Source of the DNA: an uncultured Micrococcales bacterium
Lineage (GTDB): Bacteria > Actinomycetota > Actinomycetes > Actinomycetales > Microbacteriaceae
Reading direction: 5' to 3'
Length of the DNA: 5,656 bases
Assembly: GCA_913060985.1 (NCBI GenBank)
Contig: CAJXTQ010000041.1
Span: forward strand, 1-5,656
Shown: positions 1-5,445 of the stretch, one piece after another
How positions within the stretch are numbered: position 1 is the stretch's first letter
Layout of the letters: every line of letters begins with the position of its first letter
The notes under the pieces: generated by a model
Told to the model about the DNA's origin: nothing
The model's database searches: none
Seen by the model: the letters and a program-made list of their open reading frames with translations, nothing else
Translations under genes and position numbers: made by a program

Positions 1-1
1 G

Positions 2-127
2 CGCGAGCCCAGAGGACTAATAGTGCTGCGTGTTCCGCTGGAAGGTGGAGGCCGACTGGTGGTCTCAGTAAATGACGAAGAAGCGAAAAGTCTTCACGAA
101 GTCCTAGAGGGCGTTATTAAGAAATAG
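2..127 (+). CDS. DUF3117 family small protein, C-terminal part (5' truncated by window edge)
   Basis: The frame is open from the window edge to a TAG at 125-127 and encodes 41 residues reading REPRGLIVLRVPLEGGG, then RLVVSVNDEEAKSLHEVLEG. This matches the actinobacterial DUF3117 family (mycobacterial Rv1211 type), whose members are about 55 residues with a near-invariant RVPLEGGGRLVV core, so about 15 N-terminal residues (usually MAAMKPRTGDGP-like) lie left of the window. The protein is small, with no membrane segment in the visible part; its function is unknown. Its last 11 bases overlap the 3' end of the convergent methyltransferase gene. Frame and family are clear; only the start is missing. 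Confidence 0.9.
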   Translation, partial: REPRGLIVLRVPLEGGGRLVVSVNDEEAKSLHEVLEGVIKK

Positions 128-752
128 TTCTCTTACTCGCTAAGAGCAGGCCATCCCCAACCATTGACAGGGTTGATAGGAAACTATCGCTGTCCCTGAA
201 GGACCTGACCGCCGATCTGAAGTTTGCAGTTGCTTCGTCTCTGATTGCGGGATCGGGAACCCGGTCTCGGAATAAAGCATGTGCAAACGCAACCACACCC
301 CCAGGTCTCAGAAGCCTCGAGGCAGAGTGCAGATGGTCGTCAATATCTTGATCTTCTGCGTCAATAAAAACCAAGTCGTATGCGGCATCCGCCATATTTG
401 CCATAACCCTGTGGGCATCCCCGGATATGGCTCTAACCCGCGAGGAGTCGAACCCAGCCTCTTGGAAGGATTGTTTGGCCGCATTCTGGTACTCGGGCTC
501 TGAGTCGATAGTGGTGAGAATTAGCTTCTCGCTGCCCTCCAGAAGCCAAAGCGAACTCACACCCGCTCCAGTTCCTGCCTCCACCGCCGATTTCGCTCCA
601 ATGGCGGATACTAAAAAGGCAAGCTGCGCACCGGTTGCCGGTGTGATGGTTTCAACACCGAGTTGCTCGGCTCTAAGCCTGGCTTGTCTGATGTGTTCTG
701 GCTCGGTTGCAAAATCCTCTGCAAACTTCCAGCTGGAGACTTTATCGATCAT
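117..752 (-). CDS. Class I SAM-dependent O-methyltransferase (COMT/CCoAOMT-like, Rv1220c type)
   Basis: A 211-residue protein with a Rossmann methyltransferase fold, of the length usual for this family (about 210-220). SAM-binding motif I is VEAGTGAGVSSLWL at residues 57-70, an acidic residue after strand 2 is D83 (TIDSEPE), GDA lies at 111-113, motif IV is DLVFIDAE at 126-133, RLLRPGG at 146-152, and the family C-terminus VGDGLLLASKR at 198-208. The cofactor pocket looks intact, but metal-dependent relatives carry Asp-x-x-Lys in motif IV and an Asp-Asn pair after RPGG; here these positions read DAED (131-134) and A157-H158. Methyl transfer to a catechol-like substrate is therefore doubtful, and the substrate is unknown. 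The ATG at 750-752 has no clear Shine-Dalgarno; an AGCATA on the plus strand at 762-767 reads TATGCT on the coding strand, 9 nt upstream, and could be a -10 of a short or leaderless transcript. The gene is divergent from tatB. Confidence 0.88.
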   Translation of the reverse strand: MIDKVSSWKFAEDFATEPEHIRQARLRAEQLGVETITPATGAQLAFLVSAIGAKSAVEAGTGAGVSSLWLLEGSEKLILTTIDSEPEYQNAAKQSFQEAGFDSSRVRAISGDAHRVMANMADAAYDLVFIDAEDQDIDDHLHSASRLLRPGGVVAFAHALFRDRVPDPAIRDEATANFRSAVRSFRDSDSFLSTLSMVGDGLLLASKRTIS

Positions 753-812
753 GGTCTGATAAGCATAATTGGCAAAAGTGAAAATCTTCGCTTTGAGAGA
801 TAACCTTGAAGC
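753..812. promoter_or_regulatory. Divergent intergenic region between the methyltransferase gene and tatB
   Basis: These 60 bases must hold the start signals of both flanking genes. On the plus strand, TAACCT at 801-806 fits the actinobacterial -10 form TAnnnT and ends 6 nt before the tatB ATG, which would put the transcription start at or next to the A of the ATG. On the minus strand, TATGCT (762-767) lies 9 nt before the methyltransferase ATG. I see no convincing -35 hexamer at the right spacing for either, and no good Shine-Dalgarno. The calls are motif-based inference. Confidence 0.4.
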
Positions 813-1154
813 ATGTTTGGTCTAAGCGGCGAGAAACTTCTCTTGATTGGGTTGATTGCCGTATTCGTTCTTGGGCCAGAGCGATTGCCGGTTTACGCCC
901 AACGGTTTGCGCAATGGATCAAAAAATCTAAAGCCTGGCTTGATGGCGCACAAGATCGGGCAAAGCAGGAACTTGGGGATGACTTTCAAGATCTTGACTG
1001 GAAAAAAATGGATCCAAGACAGTATGACCCAAGAAGAATCATTCGGGATGCCCTAAGTGAGAGTGCGCAAGTCCCCGCAGCAACCGCAACCGTGCGAGAA
1101 ACTATTCGCCTGGCAGCGGGCGAAATGCCACCCTTTGACCCTGAAGCTACTTAG
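813..1154 (+). CDS. tatB: Sec-independent protein translocase subunit TatB
   Basis: A 113-residue protein with the TatA/B architecture: a short N-terminal periplasmic start (MFGLSGEK, with Glu7), one hydrophobic helix at about 9-20, the hinge LGPERLP at 20-26, then a charged amphipathic helix to about residue 55. TatB works with TatC as the receptor for folded twin-arginine signal-peptide substrates at the cytoplasmic membrane. The MFGLSGEK start and the DWKKMDPRQYDPRRIIRDAL tail (62-81) are typical of actinobacterial TatB rather than TatA, whose start is usually different and tail lysine-rich. The ATG has no Shine-Dalgarno upstream but has a TAACCT box 6 nt away, so it is a leaderless candidate. 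Its TAG stop overlaps the stop of the convergent aldehyde dehydrogenase gene. No tatA or tatC is in the window; in actinobacteria they are commonly encoded elsewhere. Confidence 0.93.
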   Translation: MFGLSGEKLLLIGLIAVFVLGPERLPVYAQRFAQWIKKSKAWLDGAQDRAKQELGDDFQDLDWKKMDPRQYDPRRIIRDALSESAQVPAATATVRETIRLAAGEMPPFDPEAT

Positions 1155-2569
1155 ACTCGCTTCATAACCTTCGAGATAACTCCCATCAGTGGTGCCATCT
1201 TGATGTACTGAGAACCCCTGCTTGGCAATTCGACAAGACCCCTGTTGATGGCAATAGTTCTTGGTTCGGTAAATCTCCTAATGCCGTGGATGCCATTTCT
1301 ACGTCCGACACCGCTCTGCTTCATTCCACCCATCGGGGCATCAAGACTTGCCATACTTGCACGATATCCCTCATTGATGTTTACCGTTCCCGCTTGCAGC
1401 TTGCTTGCGACTTCGGTGGCTAAGCCGACGTCCCCAAAAACACTTGCATTCAGACCATATTCAGTGTCATTGGCCATCTCTATCGCGTGATCCAGATCTT
1501 CGTATGGAATCAAAGCCAGCACTGGACCGAACACCTCCTCGGTGGCAATTTCAGATTTGTGGTCGGTGCCGACCACCAAGGAAGGTTGGATAGTCTGTCC
1601 GCTAATCGCACCACCAATTACCTCGCTTCCGCCTTTTCGTGCTCGCTCCAAAAAGCCACCCACCCTTGAAATCTGATCAGAACTGATTAGGGCGCCCAGA
1701 TCGTGATCAAACACCCCGGAGCTTCCCAACTTCAGGCTTTCAATCTTTTTCCCAAGCAGGTCGACATAGGCTTTCATCTCTGCCGCCGGGACGTAGGCTC
1801 GTTCGGTCGCCACACACAGCTGGCCCGAGTTGCCAATAAATGACGCCAGCAATCTCTCAGCAGTTTTTTCTAGATTCGCTCCAGGAAGAACAATTGCTGG
1901 GTTTTTTCCACCCAGCTCCATTGAATAGCCAATCAGGCGTCCGGCAGCCCTTTGAGCCACCTTCCGGCCAGTTTGGGTGGAGCCGGTAAAAGCGAAGTAG
2001 TTGCAGTTGTCAATTAGCCCGTTTCCAATAATTTCGTTATCGCCGTGAACAACTTGCCACAGACCCCTTGGCAGCCCGTTTTCCTCGGCAAGGTCTCGGG
2101 CGGCAATTATTGTTTGAATTGTCTTGTCGTCAGCTTTTTGAACCACCGCATTGCCCGCAGCAAGAGCAGGTATCACATCCAGCATGGTTAGCGCTAGCGG
2201 ATAGTTCCAGGGTGTGACCACACCGACAACGCCAACCGGTGAGTAATCCACCTTGATTTTCAGTGCAAATGGTATGCCCGGCTTTGCTGGGTGAGAACTC
2301 AGAGCCCTACGAAGATTATTTGCAACATATCGAATTCCGGCAAGTGAACCGGTGATCTCCTCAAAAGCATGGTTTCGAGACTTGCCGGTCTCCCGCTGCA
2401 AAGTGTCCATCAGCATTGCTTGGTTTTCATTCACACTGTCGTGATAATCCAGCAAAAGCTTTCTTCGGTTTTTGAAACTTGTCTGATTCCAGCTGATCTG
2501 GGCTGCTCGAGCTTCGTCAAAAGCTCTAGCCAAATCGGTTGCCGTCATTGCGCTCGATTGAGTTTTCAT
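1151..2569 (-). CDS. gabD2: Succinate-semialdehyde dehydrogenase, GabD2-like (aldehyde dehydrogenase superfamily)
   Basis: A 472-residue aldehyde dehydrogenase, expected to oxidise succinate semialdehyde to succinate with NAD(P)+ in the cytoplasm (end of the GABA shunt or its variants). Visible landmarks: PWNYP with oxyanion Asn122, cofactor-binding Lys145 (VVQKADD), nucleotide motif FTGST at 194-198, general base Glu218 in MELGGKNP, nucleophile Cys252 in SGQLCVATER, and EEVFGPV at 344-350. The segments IDNCNYFAFTGS, GRLIGYSMELGGKNP, LNASV, GTVNINEGY and APMGGMKQSGVGRR, and the long tail ending LMGVISKVMK, resemble mycobacterial GabD2 in order and wording. An acidic Asp148 at the position of the NAD-selective Glu of other family members may favour NAD+, which is inference. 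The N-terminus is about 45 residues shorter than GabD2 as I remember it and lacks the usual ING-type opening. It is the last gene of the operon, 7 nt after mrp. Exact substrate is less certain than the family. Confidence 0.85.
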   Translation of the reverse strand: MKTQSSAMTATDLARAFDEARAAQISWNQTSFKNRRKLLLDYHDSVNENQAMLMDTLQRETGKSRNHAFEEITGSLAGIRYVANNLRRALSSHPAKPGIPFALKIKVDYSPVGVVGVVTPWNYPLALTMLDVIPALAAGNAVVQKADDKTIQTIIAARDLAEENGLPRGLWQVVHGDNEIIGNGLIDNCNYFAFTGSTQTGRKVAQRAAGRLIGYSMELGGKNPAIVLPGANLEKTAERLLASFIGNSGQLCVATERAYVPAAEMKAYVDLLGKKIESLKLGSSGVFDHDLGALISSDQISRVGGFLERARKGGSEVIGGAISGQTIQPSLVVGTDHKSEIATEEVFGPVLALIPYEDLDHAIEMANDTEYGLNASVFGDVGLATEVASKLQAGTVNINEGYRASMASLDAPMGGMKQSGVGRRNGIHGIRRFTEPRTIAINRGLVELPSRGSQYIKMAPLMGVISKVMKRV

Positions 2570-2572
2570 AAC

Positions 2573-2578
2573 CCTTCT
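2573..2578 (-). promoter_or_regulatory. Ribosome binding site of the aldehyde dehydrogenase gene
   Basis: The coding strand reads TAGAAGGGTTATG, in which the mrp stop TAG overlaps an AGAAGG Shine-Dalgarno that ends a few bases before the ATG at 2569. The arrangement supports this start codon and suggests translational coupling to mrp. Confidence 0.6.
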
Positions 2579-3662
2579 AACCTAGATTTAGTTTGAGTTT
2601 CTTCCCATCTAAGCCAATTGGCAGTTTGGAAATTTTCTCCACCAGGCCTGCAATTGCCGCACCTGCCTCGTCAAGCTCCAACGTTGGTTTTCCGGTGTCG
2701 CTTGCCACCCGTAATTTTTCATCCATTGGTATCTGAGCTAATAGTTCTACTTTTTCTCCTGAAATCTCAGTCAGTCTTTTAGCGACCGCCAAGCCTCCAC
2801 CTTCTCCGAATATCTTCTGTTTCTCCCCATTCACATTTAGGTAACTCATGTTCTCCACAACTCCAAGAATTCGCTGACCGGTCTGCAGTCCGATAGCCCC
2901 ACTTCGCTCTGCAACATCACTTGCAGCAGGCTGTGGAGTTGTCACCACGAGTGAATAGGCCTTTGGCAAAAGTTGACCGAGGCTGATGGCGACATCTCCT
3001 GTTCCCGGAGGCAGATCCACCAATAGAAAGTCCAGGTCTCCCCAGTAAACATCAGTTAGGAATTGCTCAATTGCCCTGTGCAACATCGGACCTCTCCAGC
3101 CAACTGGCTGGTTTTTCTCGACGAACATTCCAATAGAGATAACTCTCACATCGTGGGCAATTGGAGGAAGTATTAGCTCATCCACTTTGGTTGGTTTCTC
3201 TTCGATGCCAAGTTGACCCGGAATTGAATAACCAAAAATGTCTGCATCTAAAAGCCCTACTTTGAAACCTTTTTTACCTAATCCGAAAGCAATGTTTGCA
3301 GTTAAAGTGGATTTTCCAACGCCACCTTTTCCACTGCCCACGAATATCACTCTGGTTGTGTTTGACTCCTCAATAAAGGGGTTGTGCTTGACGGGTTTAC
3401 CGCTTCTGAGTTTTTGCTTTAGCTGGTTTCTTTCCTCAGCGGTCATGACAGTCATCTCGACCTCGTAATCGCCCACTGTCTCGAGCGCTTCTCTTACCTC
3501 GCGCTCTATTTTTTGGGCAGCGGGGCAACCGACAATTGTCAGCTTGATTTGAACTTTGCCCGGATCCTCGTTGATTTCACCAACCATTCCCAACTCGGTA
3601 ATCGGCTGCCTCAGCTCCGGATCAATTACCCGACTTAGTGCCTCGATTACCTTTTTTGTCAT
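2577..3662 (-). CDS. mrp: Mrp/ApbC-type P-loop ATPase, iron-sulfur cluster carrier (single-cysteine form)
   Basis: With the ATG at 3662 the protein has 361 residues, the usual length for bacterial Mrp. Residues about 8-75 are a MIP18/DUF59 domain (VIDPELRQPI, then VGCPAAQ with Cys46). A ParA/MinD-like NTPase domain follows: deviant Walker A GSGKGGVGKST at about 109-119, switch I DADIFGYS at 139-146, and DLPPGTGD at 216-223. Mrp/ApbC proteins bind and transfer Fe-S clusters to apoproteins in the cytosol in an ATPase-dependent way. Here the region after VENMSY reads LNVNGEKQKIFGEGGG and has no CxxC pair; Cys46 is the only cysteine. The frame can also start at a TTG at 3686 (eight extra residues), but the ATG has GAGGCAGG just upstream and gives the normal family start MTKKVIEAL, so I chose it. 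It overlaps the upstream DUF1003 gene by 41 bp and is followed 7 nt later by the dehydrogenase gene. Confidence 0.92.
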   Translation of the reverse strand: MTKKVIEALSRVIDPELRQPITELGMVGEINEDPGKVQIKLTIVGCPAAQKIEREVREALETVGDYEVEMTVMTAEERNQLKQKLRSGKPVKHNPFIEESNTTRVIFVGSGKGGVGKSTLTANIAFGLGKKGFKVGLLDADIFGYSIPGQLGIEEKPTKVDELILPPIAHDVRVISIGMFVEKNQPVGWRGPMLHRAIEQFLTDVYWGDLDFLLVDLPPGTGDVAISLGQLLPKAYSLVVTTPQPAASDVAERSGAIGLQTGQRILGVVENMSYLNVNGEKQKIFGEGGGLAVAKRLTEISGEKVELLAQIPMDEKLRVASDTGKPTLELDEAGAAIAGLVEKISKLPIGLDGKKLKLNLG

Positions 3663-4155
3663 TACCTGCCTCAAGTCTTGAGTCAATCTGCTTCAGAAGT
3701 TGCTGCATCTCATCTTGAACAAAATCCTTGGTGGCGACTTCTTCCAGGGCCAGCCTAAGTGCGGCGACCTCTCTTGCCAAATACTCGGTGTCGTTGAGGT
3801 TTCTCTCCGCTCGTTGACGATCTTGCTCGAATTTGACTCGATCACGGTCGTCTTGACGGTTCTGAGCTAACAAAATAAGCGGGGCCGCATAAGAGGCCTG
3901 AAGAGAGAGTATGAGTGTAAGTAAAGTGAAGTTCAAAGCCCTTGGGTCGAACTGCAAATCAACCGGCGCTAGTGAGTTCCAGGTGAGCCAGACTGTCACA
4001 AATAGCGTCATCCCAAGCAGGAATGCACCCGTTCCCATAGCCCGGGCAAAACCCTCACTTATTCGCCCGATTTTTTCCTGCGAGATATTCAATCCTGAGA
4101 AAAATCTTCTTCTCGAGGTGACTGGAGCCTCAAGATCATCCCATTTTCTAGCCAT
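3622..4155 (-). CDS. DUF1003 domain integral membrane protein
   Basis: A 177-residue protein from the ATG at 4155. After a basic N-terminus (MARKWDDLEAP, then a run of Arg near residue 16) come two membrane helices: about 40-60 (MGTGAFLLGMTLFVTVWLTW) and about 76-98 (FTLLTLILSLQASYAAPLIL). The second ends in the family hallmark AQNRQDDRDR (97-106). A charged, heptad-like region at about 107-161 probably forms a cytoplasmic coiled coil, and the tail is hydrophilic. The function of DUF1003 proteins is not established. The frame extends to a GTG at 4161, but the Shine-Dalgarno GAGGTGA lies only 3 nt (from GAGG) before that GTG and 9 nt before the ATG, and family members typically start MAR, so I prefer the ATG. 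It overlaps the end of the MgtE_N/CBS gene by 8 bp and the start of mrp by 41 bp. Confidence 0.9.
   Translation of the reverse strand: MARKWDDLEAPVTSRRRFFSGLNISQEKIGRISEGFARAMGTGAFLLGMTLFVTVWLTWNSLAPVDLQFDPRALNFTLLTLILSLQASYAAPLILLAQNRQDDRDRVKFEQDRQRAERNLNDTEYLAREVAALRLALEEVATKDFVQDEMQQLLKQIDSRLEAGNDKKGNRGTKSGN
3665..3672 (-). promoter_or_regulatory. Ribosome binding site that decides the mrp start
   Basis: The coding strand reads GAGGCAGGTA directly before the ATG at 3660-3662. GAGG is 6 nt from this ATG. The upstream in-frame TTG at 3684-3686 has no comparable purine stretch in front of it, so the ATG is the better start. Confidence 0.55.
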
Positions 4156-5398
4156 TGTCACTCACCTCGCCCTCATCACTTCGCCAATCCCCTGGAAGCA
4201 GATGGTCCAAAACATCATCCACCGTCACTACACCGAGAACTCGATTTTGTTCGTCCACCACCGGCAAAGAGACCAGGTCATAGCTTGCCAGAGAACGGTG
4301 GATTTGGTCTATCGGGGTATTCGGCGAGACCGGTTCCAGCTCGGTATCCAAAAGACTTCCAAGTCTCTCGTTTGGTGGATAGCGCAGAAGTTTCTGAAAA
4401 TGGACAACCCCTAAGTATTTACCGGTAGTTGCTTCAAATGGAGGCAGGGTGACAAATACCTGAGCCGCAAGAACCTGCGGCACTTGGCGGTTACGAATCT
4501 TAGCCATTGCTTCAGCCACAGTGGTGTCTGCCGAGCAGATAACTGGCTCATTTGTCATAAGCCCACCGGCCGTAAGGGATTCGTATTGCATCAAGCTGCG
4601 GATGTCTTCTGCATCCTCCGCATCAATCAGCGACAGTAAAGATTCCGATTTCTCAGCAGGTAGGCTGGCCAGCAAGTCGGCAGCGTCGTCAGGCTCCATC
4701 AGGTCCAAAACCTCAGCTGCTCGCTCAGTTGGAATCTGACTGATGATTTCGACCTGTTCGTCCTCTGGAAGTTCTTCCAGAAGGTCAGCTAGCTTTTCAT
4801 CATCCAGCTCTCCCGCAACCGCAAGCATGCGCTCATCAGGAAGATCCATGACAGCTGTTGCCAGGTCTGCGGGACGAAGTTCCCCATAGGCCGCCAAGAG
4901 TTGCTGCGCTTCCTGATCAGCTGCACTCTGGTGCGCCTCTGAAACATCTTTCCAGTTTGCAAAAAGTGTTTTCCCTCTTCCAAAAGTAATTCCTTGTTTT
5001 GGACGCCTCAAGAAAAACTCGGTGAGGATCCATTCGCCCCTACCGTTCTGTTCCACAGCAAAGTCTTCGATTGTTGCAAAACCGCCGTCTTCCAAAATCT
5101 TTACTCGCCGACCGAGCATCTCGCCAATCGCTCTGACTTCCTGACCCCTTTGGGAGAATCTTCTGAGGTCGATAAGACCGGTAGTCATCACCTGACCCGG
5201 GGCAATTGCAGTGATTCGAGCAATCGGCACGAAGACTTTCCGGCGACCCGGTATTTCAACCACCATTCCTGAAATGCGTGGAGCGGAACTTTTTCTGTAG
5301 AGCATGAGAACGTCGACGACTTTTCCTACTCTGTCGCCCTGGGGATCGAAAACTCCGCAGCCAGCCAGTCGGGCCACGAATACTCTTGTTGCGCTCAC
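4148..5398 (-). CDS. Soluble PRC-barrel / MgtE N-terminal / CBS-pair protein (MgtE-like regulator without transport domain)
   Basis: A 416-residue protein in the form common in actinobacteria (Rv1232c type). Residues about 5-70 and 88-135 look like two PRC-barrel-type beta segments (FDPQGDRVGKVVDV; GEMLGRRVKILEDG). Residues about 165-268 are the acidic helical MgtE_N domain, with the repeated pattern LEELPEDEQVEIISQIP and DLMEPDDAADLLASLPAEK. Residues 271-285 match the MgtE linker into the CBS pair (YESLTAGGLMTNEPV), and two CBS motifs follow at about 280-340 and 352-402 (ending VLGVVTVDDVLDHLLP). In MgtE channels these domains sense cytosolic Mg2+ and gate the pore; here there is no transmembrane domain, so it cannot be a transporter itself. 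The start is GTG at 5398, supported by the family opening MSATRVFVARLAG. It is the first gene of the operon; a TAAGGT box lies 7 nt before the GTG. Confidence 0.88.
   Translation of the reverse strand: MSATRVFVARLAGCGVFDPQGDRVGKVVDVLMLYRKSSAPRISGMVVEIPGRRKVFVPIARITAIAPGQVMTTGLIDLRRFSQRGQEVRAIGEMLGRRVKILEDGGFATIEDFAVEQNGRGEWILTEFFLRRPKQGITFGRGKTLFANWKDVSEAHQSAADQEAQQLLAAYGELRPADLATAVMDLPDERMLAVAGELDDEKLADLLEELPEDEQVEIISQIPTERAAEVLDLMEPDDAADLLASLPAEKSESLLSLIDAEDAEDIRSLMQYESLTAGGLMTNEPVICSADTTVAEAMAKIRNRQVPQVLAAQVFVTLPPFEATTGKYLGVVHFQKLLRYPPNERLGSLLDTELEPVSPNTPIDQIHRSLASYDLVSLPVVDEQNRVLGVVTVDDVLDHLLPGDWRSDEGEVSDNG
4162..4168 (-). promoter_or_regulatory. Ribosome binding site of the DUF1003 gene
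   Basis: GAGGTGA on the coding strand, inside the last codons of the upstream gene (encoding Glu-Val-Ser), is a 7-base match to the 16S anti-Shine-Dalgarno. Its distance favours the ATG at 4155 over the GTG at 4161 and indicates translational coupling. Confidence 0.6.
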
Positions 5399-5445
5399 AG
5401 AGATAACCTTAGACGCTTGAAACCTTCACGTGGCAGAATGCTTTC
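5399..5445. promoter_or_regulatory. Divergent promoter region between the four-gene operon and the general-stress-protein gene
   Basis: Only 47 bases separate the two start codons, so both promoters must overlap here. On the minus strand TAAGGT (5406-5411) fits TAnnnT and ends 7 nt before the operon's GTG; its AAGG could alternatively be a Shine-Dalgarno 8 nt from the GTG. On the plus strand the ATG at 5446 has no Shine-Dalgarno; a weak CAGAAT (5434-5439) ends 6 nt upstream. A 6-bp palindrome CACGTG lies at 5427-5432. No clear -35 hexamers at canonical spacing. Positions are seen; promoter function is inferred. Confidence 0.4.

Noticed and set aside
130..146. Inverted repeat CTCTTA-CTCGC-TAAGAG just after the DUF3117 stop, a possible terminator
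   Set aside because: The stem is only 6 bp and AT-rich, there is no U-tract on either strand, and it lies in the methyltransferase coding sequence. It is not strong enough to call.
427..759. Open plus-strand frame of 110 codons antisense to the methyltransferase gene
   Set aside because: It lies opposite a well-supported gene, has no recognisable motif, and its codons mirror the real gene. It is a shadow frame.
3911..4414. Open plus-strand frame of 167 codons across the DUF1003 and MgtE_N/CBS genes
   Set aside because: It spans the boundary of two well-supported minus-strand genes, has low-complexity composition without any domain, and there is no start signal. It is a chance antisense frame.
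4640..4860. Repetitive-looking acidic segment in the MgtE_N/CBS gene, considered as a DNA repeat
   Set aside because: The periodicity is the protein-level helical repeat of the MgtE_N domain (LEELPEDEQ- and LMEPDDAA-type units). The DNA copies are too divergent to be a nucleotide repeat.
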